NCBI GenBank assembly: GCA_008690995.1
Contig: VRMN01000001.1
Span: forward strand, 3,224,001-3,288,000
Origin: Porphyridium purpureum
Lineage: Eukaryota; Rhodophyta; Bangiophyceae; Porphyridiales; Porphyridiaceae
Length of the DNA: 64,000 nucleotides
Direction of reading: 5' to 3'
In this document: positions 46,925 through 56,188 of the stretch, one piece after another
Layout of the letters: each line of letters begins with the position of its first letter
How positions within the stretch are numbered: the stretch's first letter is position 1
Program-made: the position numbers and the translations under genes
Notes under the pieces: generated by a model
What the model saw: the letters and a program-made list of their open reading frames with translations, nothing else
Database searches by the model: none
What the model was told of the DNA's origin: nothing

Positions 46925-49333
46925 TCAGAAATCAATTGAGTCCAAGTCGAGGGATGCAGCGTGAGATTCGATGAATTCGCGTCGCGGCGCGACTTCGTCA
47001 CCCATTAGCAGCCTGAACAGCGCATCGGCGGCCGCTGCGTCGTCGACGGTGACTTGCTTCATGCGGCGGGAATCCGGGTTCATGGTGGTATCCCAGAGCT
47101 GCTGTGGCATCATCTCACCAAGTCCCTTGAAGCGCTGCACCGTCACGGTGGCTGGGTTAGCCTGCTTGTCTAGGTACGCTCGCAGCTCCGCCTCGTCAAA
47201 CAGAAAAGTTCCGCCGCCGGACTTACTGCCGCTCTTGCGCGTCACCTTGTACAGAGGTGGGCAGGCGATGTAAATGAAACCGTTTTCCAGAAGGGCGCGC
47301 TGGTAGCGGAAGAAAAACGTAAGGAGTAAAGTGCGAATGTGAGCACCGTCCACGTCTGCATCGCTCAAAATTACAATGCGATGGTAGCGCAGTTGGCTGA
47401 CGTCAAACGCTTCACCTCGAATGCCTAGACCAAGCGCAGAAATGAGCGCCTGAATCTCCGTGTTCCGGTAGATCCGGCCGTCTTCGGCCTTTTCAATGTT
47501 CAAAATTTTGCCTCGAAGTGGCAAAATGGCCTGGAAGAAGCGGTCCCGACCTTGTTTGGCGCTTCCACCCGCGCTGTCGCCTTCAACAATAAAAATTTCG
47601 GCTTCGGCCGGCTCGCGCGAAGAGCAATCTGCAAGTTTGCCCGGTAATGTGGACGATTCAAGCACGGTCTTCCGGCGCACCAGCTCTCGCGCATTGCGAG
47701 CGGCCTGCGCGGCGTCGAAGGCGTTCATGGCCTTTTCGTATACCTTGAAGAGCACCTGAGGCGACAACTCTACAAAATCCGCAAAACAGGTGCTCGTCAC
47801 CTTTTCTACAATCGAGCGCACCTCTGGATTGCCCAATTTGGTTTTCGTTTGCCCTTCAAATTCTGGGTCGGGCACCTTCACCGAAACCACCGCGGTCAAC
47901 CCTTCGCGGATGAATTCCCCACTCAGATTTGCCTGCTTTTCCTTGAGCTTGCCTAGCTTGCGAGCCATCGAGTTGAATGTGCGTGTTAAAGAAGTCTTGA
48001 ATCCGTCAATGTGAGTTCCTCCATCCACGGTCCGGATGTTGTTCGCAAAGCCAAGTACCAAGTCCGTGTAAGAATCTGCGCTCCATTGCAGCGTCATTTC
48101 AACCTGCACGTCATTCACTGTCTCGTTCATGTAGATCACTTCTTCGTGCAGTGCAGTCTTATTGCGGCACAAGTACGCACTGTATTCGCGAATCCCGCCT
48201 TCATACATGAAGATTTCTGTACGGGGCAGCTTTCCAGCCACCCCTGAGTCTGCGCGATTGGGGCGCGACTGCTCGGCAGGAGTTTCGTCATCGCCCTCAA
48301 GCGGTTCAGAGGCATTCGCGTTTGATATGTTTCCAGGCTTACGTTCATCTTTCAGCGTAATGCTGAGGCCGCCATTCAAGAATGCGAGCTGCCGGAGTCG
48401 CTCAGCGAGCATGTCAAAGTCGAATTCAGTGACTGACGTAAAAATCTTTGGGTCTGGTAAAAAGGTGACTTGAGTCCCGCAGCGCATAGGCGCATCGGAC
48501 TGAAAGTTCGACCCAGAGCCCGAGTCGAGGTCTGCTGGCAAGGCGGTCACCACGAGTTGCGATGTCGGCTTCCCGTAGGCAAACTCCATGGAGTACTCCA
48601 TGTTTTGCCGCCACACCGACACCTTCACGTAAGAGCTGAGTGCGTTGACCACACTGATGCCTACGCCATGTAATCCACCCGAGACCTTGTACCCTCCTTG
48701 CCCAAATTTTCCTCCCGCGTGCAGCACAGTCATAACTGTCTCGAGTGCCGACTTGCCCGTGCGTTGGTGCACATCAACGGGAATCCCGCGCCCATTGTCA
48801 CGTACCGTCACCGCACCATTTTCGCACAAAATCACAGAAACTTCGGTACAAAAGCCGGCTAGCGCTTCGTCCACCGCATTGTCCACTACCTCGTACACCA
48901 TGTGATGCAGGCCGCGCGATCCGGTGCTTCCGATGTACATGCCCGGTCGCTTTCGGACAGGCTCCAAACCTTCCAAGACCGTGATCATTTCCGCGCCGTA
49001 ACTCACATCCACTTTTGCTGCATTCGAATTCTTTGGCATTGCGCTGCCGTTCTGCTTCGTGGTACGGGCGTCGCCAGCCGCCATTCGCGGAATTGCGGCA
49101 GCCGGTGCGTCTGGCACTGGCTCAGCGGCAGTTTGCATGACCGTTGAACGTCTGACACGGCTACATGAAACGCCGCACTGCAAGAAAGACAAGGCTGTAT
49201 GTGTGCGGCCATCCACGCGGCGATTGGTGCGAAACAAGCGTTTCGGCGCGCTCATGTGGCGCGCCATTTCTCGCAGGGACTCGCTTCTCTCCACTCCATT
49301 ACCGCGGCACCCAGCACCCACTCCAACAAACAT
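46925..49333 (-). CDS. gyrB: DNA gyrase subunit B, plastid-targeted
   Basis: The 802-residue protein is complete GyrB with an N-terminal extension of about 110 residues rich in Arg, Ser, Ala and Gly, suited as a plastid transit peptide. The GHKL ATPase has LEPVRKRPGMYIGSTGSRGLHHMVYEVVDNAVDEAL and GGLHGVGISVVNALS. The Toprim part has EIFIVEGDSAGGSAKQGRDR (about residues 577-596), ILNIEKA and SDADVDGAHIRTLLLTFFFRY. The C-terminus has QRFKGLGEMMPQQLWDTTMNP. It lacks the extra 165-residue insert of proteobacterial GyrB. GyrB with GyrA introduces supercoils into organelle DNA. ATG choice: 49333 is the first ATG in frame; 49264 and 49252 are alternatives. Confidence 0.95.
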   Translation of the reverse strand: MFVGVGAGCRGNGVERSESLREMARHMSAPKRLFRTNRRVDGRTHTALSFLQCGVSCSRVRRSTVMQTAAEPVPDAPAAAIPRMAAGDARTTKQNGSAMPKNSNAAKVDVSYGAEMITVLEGLEPVRKRPGMYIGSTGSRGLHHMVYEVVDNAVDEALAGFCTEVSVILCENGAVTVRDNGRGIPVDVHQRTGKSALETVMTVLHAGGKFGQGGYKVSGGLHGVGISVVNALSSYVKVSVWRQNMEYSMEFAYGKPTSQLVVTALPADLDSGSGSNFQSDAPMRCGTQVTFLPDPKIFTSVTEFDFDMLAERLRQLAFLNGGLSITLKDERKPGNISNANASEPLEGDDETPAEQSRPNRADSGVAGKLPRTEIFMYEGGIREYSAYLCRNKTALHEEVIYMNETVNDVQVEMTLQWSADSYTDLVLGFANNIRTVDGGTHIDGFKTSLTRTFNSMARKLGKLKEKQANLSGEFIREGLTAVVSVKVPDPEFEGQTKTKLGNPEVRSIVEKVTSTCFADFVELSPQVLFKVYEKAMNAFDAAQAARNARELVRRKTVLESSTLPGKLADCSSREPAEAEIFIVEGDSAGGSAKQGRDRFFQAILPLRGKILNIEKAEDGRIYRNTEIQALISALGLGIRGEAFDVSQLRYHRIVILSDADVDGAHIRTLLLTFFFRYQRALLENGFIYIACPPLYKVTRKSGSKSGGGTFLFDEAELRAYLDKQANPATVTVQRFKGLGEMMPQQLWDTTMNPDSRRMKQVTVDDAAAADALFRLLMGDEVAPRREFIESHAASLDLDSIDF

Positions 49334-49473
49334 GCTGCCGCGACACGACGCGCTCCTGCTGCGCTTTTTTCCCTTGGACCCACCAACCCAATCACAACCA
49401 GCCCAACTCTGCTGACGACACCACGCGACTCGTCCTTTCACGCCCACGCGCGCCGCCCTTTTTGCACCGGCAT

Positions 49474-49543
49474 AACGGTTCCTCCGTAAACGGTCTAATG
49501 GCTAAACAGTTTATCCCGTTTAATGGTTTAACGGCTTAATGGC
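49474..49543. promoter_or_regulatory. AACGG / TAATGG repeat cluster in the gyrB-monooxygenase divergent promoter
   Basis: In 70 bases there are three AACGG words (ATAACGG, GTAAACGG, TTTAACGG) and three TAATGG words, with TAAACAG and CCCGTTTAATGG between them. The 290-base region separates gyrB (minus) from the FAD monooxygenase (plus), so the cluster could serve both. AACGG is the core of plant MSA elements bound by three-repeat MYBs. Confidence 0.45.
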
Positions 49544-49623
49544 GTGCGGTGGTTTTCGGCGTGCGCGCGAGAAGCGGGTGAGGTGTGTGTACGAGAGAGG
49601 AAGGATGCAGAGGGACAGAGTAG

Positions 49624-50976
49624 ATGGCGAGCTTCAGAAAGCCATGTGTGGTCGTGGGAGGCGGCGTGGCTGGCTTAACGTCTGCGCTGGCACTGCGGCG
49701 CGCCGGGTTCGGCGTGCGTGTGCTGGAAAGCGACGACTCGTTCAATGTGCGCCGCATGGGAGTGCCGATCTGGGGCGGCGCGTTGCACGTGCTTGACCGG
49801 CTCGGGCTAGGCGCGGAGATTCGCAAGCGCGCTGTGCCCATAACTCAGTGCGAGATCGCGTCGCTGACTAAAACGCTCAGTGTCAAGCAGAGGCTGTCGA
49901 AAGTGGTCGCGCGCTTCACGTTAGAAGAATATTCCCAGGGCAGCGCAGCCGACGCGTACGTCCTGGACCGTGCCGAACTACAGCAGATTTTGATGGATGC
50001 GCTGCCGTCTGGCACAGTGTGGCGCAACACGCGATTTGGCGGTATAGTTCGAGCGCCTGTGGGTGCGCCTGCGCAATCTCTGCAGCAGCTGCTGACCGTG
50101 CAGGTGCTGCTCAAGAATGTTCGCGAGCCCTTGCGCGTGGAGACGCCGTTGCTCGTGGGTGCGGACGGTAAGCGCTCGCTGGTGCGCGGACATATGGGCG
50201 TTGCGTCGACCTCGCAGATGCGGTATGCCGGATTCACGCAGTGGCAGGGCATGGTGGATCTCACGCGGCTCATTTTGGAGAATAGGATGACGCGCCAGCA
50301 GTGCTTGGAAACGTTCGAGTCGACGACAGCGCGCGAGATCTGGGGACAAGGCGGCCGCTTCGGTTACATGATGATGTGGCCGGGTATGCTTTACTGGTAC
50401 TGCACATGCAATGCACAAAGCAATGAAGTATTTCTGCGCCCGTTCAAGCCCAAACTGCTCGAGCGCTTCCGCGACTGGCCGCAAGAATGTATTGAGCTCA
50501 TCCAAGCATGCGACGAAGCGACTATTTTTCGCAACAATGCGTACAATTGGGCCAGCAGCGACTTACTGTCCCTGAGAGGTGAGCGCGAGATGATGCGCAT
50601 GCCAACTTTTCGCGGCCGCGCGGTGCTCGTTGGCAACGCCGGATACTCGTTCACGTACAATATGCACCAGCAAACCTGCCTTGCCATGGAGGACGCGTTT
50701 GCTCTCGCGCAGCTTCTCTCACAGTATGGACTCAAAGATAATATCGCGCTGCGTATCTACTCAGAAGATCGCATCATGCGGACGCGCGCGCATGGCCGGA
50801 GCGCGGCGCGGCTCGTCGGCATCGCGCGCTGGGAGTATCCCTTTTTGCTGCGTCTCCGTGACCGCATTCTCGACAAAGTGTCATCCCACGCACGGCTCCG
50901 AAAGTATCTTTCGCTGATTGGGTTTTTTGAAGCTGGGGACCTTCCGATCTCGCCGATATCACGGGAGGGTAAATGA
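49624..50976 (+). CDS. FAD-dependent monooxygenase, zeaxanthin-epoxidase-like
   Basis: The 450-residue protein belongs to the group A flavoprotein monooxygenases. The N-terminus VVVGGGVAGLTSALALRRAGFGVRVLESD (about residues 9-37) is the FAD-binding Rossmann motif. LLVGADGKRSLVRGHMG (about 175-191) is the DG motif, and RAVLVGNAGYSFTYNMHQQTCLAMEDAFALAQLL (about 331-364) is the GD-type motif; the usual GDAAH is here GNAGY, so the Asp that contacts the FAD ribityl chain is Asn. The overall pattern resembles plant and algal zeaxanthin epoxidases, though FHA and transit-peptide regions are absent: the protein starts only eight residues before the Rossmann strand. Its substrate could equally be another aromatic or isoprenoid compound. 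Confidence 0.75.
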   Translation: MASFRKPCVVVGGGVAGLTSALALRRAGFGVRVLESDDSFNVRRMGVPIWGGALHVLDRLGLGAEIRKRAVPITQCEIASLTKTLSVKQRLSKVVARFTLEEYSQGSAADAYVLDRAELQQILMDALPSGTVWRNTRFGGIVRAPVGAPAQSLQQLLTVQVLLKNVREPLRVETPLLVGADGKRSLVRGHMGVASTSQMRYAGFTQWQGMVDLTRLILENRMTRQQCLETFESTTAREIWGQGGRFGYMMMWPGMLYWYCTCNAQSNEVFLRPFKPKLLERFRDWPQECIELIQACDEATIFRNNAYNWASSDLLSLRGEREMMRMPTFRGRAVLVGNAGYSFTYNMHQQTCLAMEDAFALAQLLSQYGLKDNIALRIYSEDRIMRTRAHGRSAARLVGIARWEYPFLLRLRDRILDKVSSHARLRKYLSLIGFFEAGDLPISPISREGK

Positions 50977-51437
50977 GAAGCGCGCGGAAAAGTGTGAGCG
51001 TCGAAGCTCGTCTCGCGCAGTATCCCGCTGAATTCGCTCGTGACATCAGTGTCAGCTGGTCGCTATGATACTGTGCGCATCCAGCGCTAGATGTCGAGTG
51101 GCTTGGACCCTTCCGTGCACGTTCTTTCCTCGAGCGAATTCAGCGGACGCTTTGCCGTGGCAGATCTGTGCCTTCGAAAGCATGGGCTTCGGTAAGGTGG
51201 AAAGGCACCGAAACGCAAGACACGATTTCAAAAACAAAAAGAACAAACCAGGTGGACATAGAGCATATTCTAGCGATAGGTTGTGACTAACTTTGAAACT
51301 AAACTGTAAAATCATCAGCTCATGCCCCAGCCTGCTTCTGCAGGACTTTCTGAATGACTGTGTATACATAATTCTTCTTCATTGTGTTGTGCGTTTGAGC
51401 TCCATCAATGCATCAATGCACCAATCTTTACATAATT
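50977..51437. other. Convergent intergenic region
   Basis: About 460 bases between the monooxygenase and IspG stop codons. No supported frame or structure. Confidence 0.45.
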
Positions 51438-52928
51438 CTACTTACTGGCAACGGCATCTGCTTCCTGCTTCTTCGCTTCCGCGGCGGCGACCTCCGACGG
51501 GCTTGGCGGATCAACCCACACGCCGTCCTCTTTCAAGAGCTTGACAAGCTCCTCAACGCCGTTTAACTCATTGACAGTGCGCACCTCACTTCGGCCGCGA
51601 TACAACGAGATCTTCCCCGGGGTTTTACCGACGTATCCGTAATCCGCGTCCGCCATCTCACCGGGCCCATTGACGATGCATCCCATCACGGCAATACTGA
51701 GGGATGGCATGTGCTTTGTCGCTTCACGTACCTCATGCAGTACGGTCTCAAGATTAAACAGCGTTCGGCCGCACGACGGGCATGCGACGTACTCAACCAT
51801 GGTGCGACGCAAGCCAAGGCCTTGTAGGATGCCGTAGCACACCGGAATCTCCTTGATGGGATCCTCGGTCAGCGACACGCGGATCGTGTCGCCCAGCCCG
51901 TCGGCCAGGAGCGTTCCGATACCCAGTGTGGACTTGATACGACCGTACTCGCCATCGCCCGCCTCGGTCACGCCCAGGTGGAGTGGGTAATCGTAGCCGA
52001 GCGCGTCCATGCGCGCCGCCAACATACGATACGCCGCAAGCATCACTGGCACTTTGCTTGCCTTCATCGAGATCACGAGGTTGTGAAAATTCAGCTCGCG
52101 GCACACGTCAATGACCTCAATGGCCGACTCGACCATACCCTCCGGCGTGTCTCCGTACGTGAAGAGCATGCGCTCTGATAGCGAGCCGTGGTTCACACCG
52201 ATGCGCATCGCCTTGTTCTGGTCACGAAGCGACACGACCAGGGGTTCGAGCTGTGTCTTGAGCTTTTGCTTGGCCACGTCAAAGTCTTCTTTCGTGTACT
52301 CGACGCGGTTCGGGTCCGGTTTCTCAAACACATACAATCCCGGATTAATGCGCACTTTCTCAATGTGCTTGGCCACCTCGAGCGCAATCTTCATGCCGTT
52401 GTGGTGCACGTCCGCTACCAGGGGAACGTCCTTGTACTCTTCGCGCAAACGGTCCTTGATGTACCCGAGCGCAAACGCGTGGGCCATGCTGGGCACCGTG
52501 ACGCGCACAATCTCACAGCCCGCCTCGTGCAGCGCGCGGATAGAGCGAACCGATCCGTCAATGTCGAGCGTATCCTCATTGATCATACTCTGCACGACCA
52601 CGGGGCTTGTGCCGCCGATAAACACGTCGCCGACCTGCACCGCGCGCGTGGCGCGTCGCTGGATCGCGCCGGTCATCTTCATCATTTCACGCACGCCCGC
52701 CTGATCCTTCAATGCCGACTTATCCTTCATCAACGCGGCCGCGGCCTCCTTATCCTTCACCGCCCACTCGGCGCCGGTCTGCGGGCGCGCAGGCCCATCG
52801 TGCATCACCAGCTGCGCTCCTCGCGCACAGCTCACGCGAGGCCCGCGTCCCGCGCGCCGCACACACACACCCCCATCCTTCTTGCCCACACCGGACGCTG
52901 TTCCTACCACCACAAAGCCCAGAACCAT
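51438..52928 (-). CDS. ispG: IspG (GcpE, HDS), 4-hydroxy-3-methylbut-2-enyl-diphosphate synthase, plastid-targeted
   Basis: This Fe-S enzyme performs the penultimate MEP-pathway step, converting MEcPP to HMBPP in the plastid. The 496 residues comprise a transit-peptide-like start (about 1-85, rich in Val, Arg, Ala and Gly) and a complete IspG. Hallmarks are [103 protein letters not shown] (about residues 382-393) and [21 protein letters not shown] (about 414-434), giving the three cluster cysteines and the Glu ligand. It is the short, two-domain cyanobacterial/bacterial type without the large insert of plant enzymes. The start is ATG 52928; upstream in frame only a TTG. Confidence 0.95.
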   Translation of the reverse strand: MVLGFVVVGTASGVGKKDGGVCVRRAGRGPRVSCARGAQLVMHDGPARPQTGAEWAVKDKEAAAALMKDKSALKDQAGVREMMKMTGAIQRRATRAVQVGDVFIGGTSPVVVQSMINEDTLDIDGSVRSIRALHEAGCEIVRVTVPSMAHAFALGYIKDRLREEYKDVPLVADVHHNGMKIALEVAKHIEKVRINPGLYVFEKPDPNRVEYTKEDFDVAKQKLKTQLEPLVVSLRDQNKAMRIGVNHGSLSERMLFTYGDTPEGMVESAIEVIDVCRELNFHNLVISMKASKVPVMLAAYRMLAARMDALGYDYPLHLGVTEAGDGEYGRIKSTLGIGTLLADGLGDTIRVSLTEDPIKEIPVCYGILQGLGLRRTMVEYVACPSCGRTLFNLETVLHEVREATKHMPSLSIAVMGCIVNGPGEMADADYGYVGKTPGKISLYRGRSEVRTVNELNGVEELVKLLKEDGVWVDPPSPSEVAAAEAKKQEADAVASK

Positions 52929-52949
52929 TCTTACCCCAATCCCCAATCC

Positions 52950-53022
52950 TCTCCCTCTCTCTCCCCTTCACTCTCTTTCTCTCCCTCTCTCCCTCTCTCC
53001 CTCTCCCTCCCTATCGTTTACT
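52950..53022 (+). repeat. Pyrimidine-rich CT tract upstream of ispG
   Basis: About 70 bases made mostly of CTCTCTCC-type units, i.e. a GA-rich tract on the ispG sense strand, directly upstream of its start. Confidence 0.75.
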
Positions 53023-53107
53023 CTCTCCAACCATCACGTCTTCTTCTTCTCCACCCGCACACGGCCAATCTGCGGTTCGACCACTGACATACAAAAGACG
53101 CAGGGAC

Positions 53108-53184
53108 AGAGGTACACTTCCGATGATTCTGTATGAACGCGCGTTATTTTAATAAGGGGCGTCAATGCCGCGAACTGTACTTGC
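53108..53184. promoter_or_regulatory. Two GTAC-core elements upstream of ispG
   Basis: AGAGGTACACTTCCG (53108-53122) and AACTGTACTTGC (53173-53184) lie 180-255 bases upstream of ATG 52928. The first is an exact copy of the word before the MgtE-type gene. Confidence 0.45.
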
Positions 53185-53318
53185 AGCGTGCAGTCGACTT
53201 CATCTTGTGGCAGGAGAAAATGCGCTTCGTCACCGCAGCATTGACGCGCGTGTGTGGGTGTGTGTGCCGCGCATGGACAGGACGGCGGGATGACGTGACG
53301 GCGTCGAGTTACACATTT

Positions 53319-54419
53319 TCAGGAGCCGTGCGGCGAATCGTCGTGTCGCGCTTTCTTGCGTGCTGGCGACGAGTCGCGGCGCGCAGTACTGCTGTCATCA
53401 CCGGCCTCGCTCCCAGTCGAGTGGCCGCTGTTCGCGCCGGAATCCGCGCGTCGGCTCTGCGTTGTGTTGGGCCTTGCGTGTGATGCAACTTGTGCGGCCT
53501 CTGAACTTGCGGCCCTTGCGCCCACATTGCCCAGATGTAGCCCCGCGTCTCCCCACATTTGGCTGAGCGTTTCAACCTCGCGCTGGGCGATGGCGTGGAT
53601 GCGGTGCTGCAAGGCGCGCATACCACACACAATCACCCACGATTTCGCCGCATTGTTCTCTTGCAAAGCGAGCTGGTGTCTAGCTTCCTCTGAGTCTTCC
53701 GCTTCTGCGTAAGATGTGCCCCCCGTAATCGACATGTCTTTCGAATGGAGCTGACCGCCAAGCTCAAGGCGCTTCATAAAGAAGAGGGCCTTTCGAGGGA
53801 GCATGCTCTCCGGTGCGCTCACGAAAAGGCCCACGAGCAGCGGCGTGACTGGATACATGTGTTCCTGTGCACCTTTAATCACTTTGGTACGGCTGCGAAA
53901 CCGTATCGCAAACCGTGGAGAAATGGGACAGGACGTAAAATCAAGCAGAGCCACCAAATCAAAATTGAGCGCGCAGCGAGAACCATTTGGACGCAGAATG
54001 GCCCCACAGAGCAGGACATGTAACGCCAGCTCGGATGCCGGCGTTCCTAGTTCACGACTCAGGTCCATGCCTTCGGGGAGCCGCGCCCATACTGTGTATT
54101 GGTGATAATATCCAAATCTGTCGATGACCACATTGTCACTCCATAGAATGCGAGGATCGTTCTGGGCGACCGCGACCTCGAGCGGCCTGTAAATGGATGC
54201 CATGGCGTCCCGAACGAGATCCACGTCGTCCTCGTACAGCAGATTCGTTCTGTCCGTGACCCCAGCTTCATGTCCGAACTGTTCCGCAAGCTCGGGATGC
54301 ACACTCTCGACATACTCCTTCAATGATCCGAGCCCGAGCGAACGCACATCTGTTCCTCGAATCTCAGTCATACACGGCGGCGCGCACTCGCATGCCCACG
54401 CACTCGGACACGAAGACAT
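53319..54419 (-). CDS. Unrecognised 366-residue protein with nuclear-localisation-like tail
   Basis: The frame from ATG 54419 gives 366 residues (an internal ATG at 54371, MTEIRGTDV, is also possible). The first 270 residues look globular, with mixed hydrophobic and aromatic content (ILWSDNVVIDRFGYYHQYTVWARLPEGM, FAIRFRSRTKVIKG, MYPVTPLLVGLFVSAPESML). The last 80 are disordered, Ser/Ala-rich, ending RRDSSPARKKARHDDSPHGS, which resembles a bipartite nuclear signal. No catalytic motif or membrane segment was recognised. The long, compositionally normal frame makes a real gene likely. Confidence 0.65.
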   Translation of the reverse strand: MSSCPSAWACECAPPCMTEIRGTDVRSLGLGSLKEYVESVHPELAEQFGHEAGVTDRTNLLYEDDVDLVRDAMASIYRPLEVAVAQNDPRILWSDNVVIDRFGYYHQYTVWARLPEGMDLSRELGTPASELALHVLLCGAILRPNGSRCALNFDLVALLDFTSCPISPRFAIRFRSRTKVIKGAQEHMYPVTPLLVGLFVSAPESMLPRKALFFMKRLELGGQLHSKDMSITGGTSYAEAEDSEEARHQLALQENNAAKSWVIVCGMRALQHRIHAIAQREVETLSQMWGDAGLHLGNVGARAASSEAAQVASHARPNTTQSRRADSGANSGHSTGSEAGDDSSTARRDSSPARKKARHDDSPHGS

Positions 54420-54948
54420 TTTGCGCGTTCACCCTGCCTTCATCCATCGCGTCGTGGTCGTCTGTGGTCCGGACGAATACGTCAACTTATATTCCACGCG
54501 CATGAAGATTCCGTGCGAAAGGGAAACACGGTTCCTTACAGATACCCGGAGAAGGTCTGCAGCCGTCGACATGCGCGTTTCACCCATAATGTCCCCGAGA
54601 CTTTTTACGTGCGGTTGACGTGATTTGATTGTAGTTTCTATCAAATCAAGCTGTTTTACTATACATTCAATTGCCGAACCGATACACCTCAGCGTCGGTG
54701 CTGTGGAAGCGGTTCATCGACACCCGTTCATTCTATGACGGTCGTTGAGCACGGCGAGTGGAGAAGAGCGCTCTACAAGTCATGGCGATACTCTCGATTC
54801 TAGAGTTTCATCGAGATGAAGATGAGTAGAGCGTAAACTCTTTGTGCGCTCCGGAAGTTTTCGCTTCAGGAAAGACCGCGCTGGTGCGGAACACTTGCCA
54901 TGCGCTGTCTGTTGCCGAAGCCCCAGTTTCGGTAACGTTGCCATGATG
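54420..54948. other. Intergenic region without a supported gene
   Basis: About 530 bases upstream of the gene at 54419, AT-richer than average near 54630-54680; short frames only. Confidence 0.4.
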
Positions 54949-55143
54949 TCACCTTTTGGTTTTCAAGGCGGCATGTCTCCCTTTCTTCGTCTGCATATTT
55001 CTATGTTGTCTCACATCTCGCATTTGGTTGTACACGCTCGAGACCTCAAGCTCGTCCTCTGAGGGCTGGAGTAGCGTCTCGGTCTGCTGCTTCGCCTCGT
55101 GCACAGTCTGCTTGAGCGTTGCATTCCCGCATGCTTCTGCCAA
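54949..55143 (-). CDS. Exon-like frame of a small charged helical protein
   Basis: The frame encodes a strongly protein-like helix, ELAEACGNATLKQTVHEAKQ then ETLLQPSEDELEVSSVYNQMRDVRQH and a basic end. It has no ATG before the helix: the frame opens with TTG, and an upstream stop precedes it, so it could be the last exon of a spliced gene. A 5' splice-like GTAAGG occurs at 55482-55487 on the same strand, and a CAG acceptor inside the TTGGCAG at the start of this frame could join it in phase; that model is speculative. Confidence 0.35.
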   Translation of the reverse strand: MAEACGNATLKQTVHEAKQQTETLLQPSEDELEVSSVYNQMRDVRQHRNMQTKKGRHAALKTKR

Positions 55144-55503
55144 TTCCTTCAGTCCAGCGTCTCTTGAGTTTTAGAGATTATTTATTGTTTTGTTTACCCG
55201 TTGCTTCACTCAGCTTTTATTCAAGGCATGCTAATCGCGTGCTCCTATTCCATTCGTATCTGCATGGTGTTTCAATTTCACCACGCTGCCTTTCCCAGAA
55301 TTTTCTCTTGATGTGCCTCAGTTTTGCTGGCGAAGAAACTGACGGTAATTTCGCTGGGACTTTTGAGCGACGAGCCAGTTTGTTGTCCGACCTTGATACA
55401 GAAAGAGGAAGGCGCGTAGTGGCGTGGAATAGGCATGATCGTGTGGTAAGGATCACTGAGGAAGTTACTAACGTAGCCGAGCCTTACCTTTTTCCCGTTC
55501 ACA

Positions 55504-55712
55504 TGGGCGCCTGCGCATCGACTATGCAGGTAGACGAGGAGAAAACAGGTGCTGCTGGGCAGCCGATCTCGCCCATGAGTGAGCCGTTGGCAGGAATTTC
55601 GCCGGGAGAAGCCTGTGATTCCGCGCCGCCGTTGTCACGGAAAGCTTCGTCCGCGGGAGCGGCTAGGTCACGCCCTGTGCGCTTACGAAACGAAGACGGC
55701 GTGAAGTTCTGA
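55504..55712 (+). CDS. Small putative myristoylated protein (MGACAS start)
   Basis: 69 codons from ATG 55504. The N-terminus MGACASTM fits an N-myristoylation site (Gly2, small residue at 6) with Cys4 next to it as possible palmitoylation site, a dual-lipid membrane anchor. The rest is disordered and charged: an acidic patch (QVDEEKTG), Pro/Ser sites and a basic, phosphorylation-like SRKASS with RSRPVRLRNEDG near the end. No known family. The opposite strand is also open over the same stretch, which lowers certainty. Confidence 0.4.
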
Positions 55713-56188
55713 GTTTTGCGTTTACCACAACATGATATCGTGCCTGCATCTGGCTGCCGCCTCACGTCGCATTGCAGACGAGGCCAGCGATGGGGATTTG
55801 TATTTCTCTGGCTTGTCCACTTTCACATGGTGCGAGACGCTGCTCGATTCGAACGAGTTCAGCTCGGAGGTACAGCGTATTCACACCAGAAAAATGACGA
55901 CGTGCGAGCTTTCTATGATAAATTGATGACTGGCTTGGGCGCAGCGTGAATGATGGCTTTGCAAACAACATGAACTTGATAAACCCAGCTCACGCCGCAC
56001 ATAAAAGATCGGTGTGAGCCGCGCTCGCAGCAGTGGTGCGCCTCGATTTCTCACGAGACGTCATGAACCCAGCCGCGTCACTAGTCATCTGCGTGTCGAG
56101 GATCGCTGGCGAGTTGTAGACCTCTTTCTTGCGAGGAAGATTCGAAGTGTGGACAGGCACTCGCTGCGGCCCGACGCGCTCGGCAACC
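55713..56188. other. Upstream region of the C2-like gene with a GTAC-core element
   Basis: About 475 bases. GGAGGTACAGCG (55866-55877) has the orientation seen before the acyltransferase at 4142. A T-arm-like palindrome nearby (about 55841-55856) does not belong to a tRNA. Confidence 0.4.

Noticed and set aside
55838-55860. CTCGATTCGAACGAG, a palindrome that looks like a T-arm (CTCG TTCGAAT CGAG on the minus strand)
   Set aside because: The outer T-stem pair fails, and no D-arm or acceptor stem is nearby in either order.
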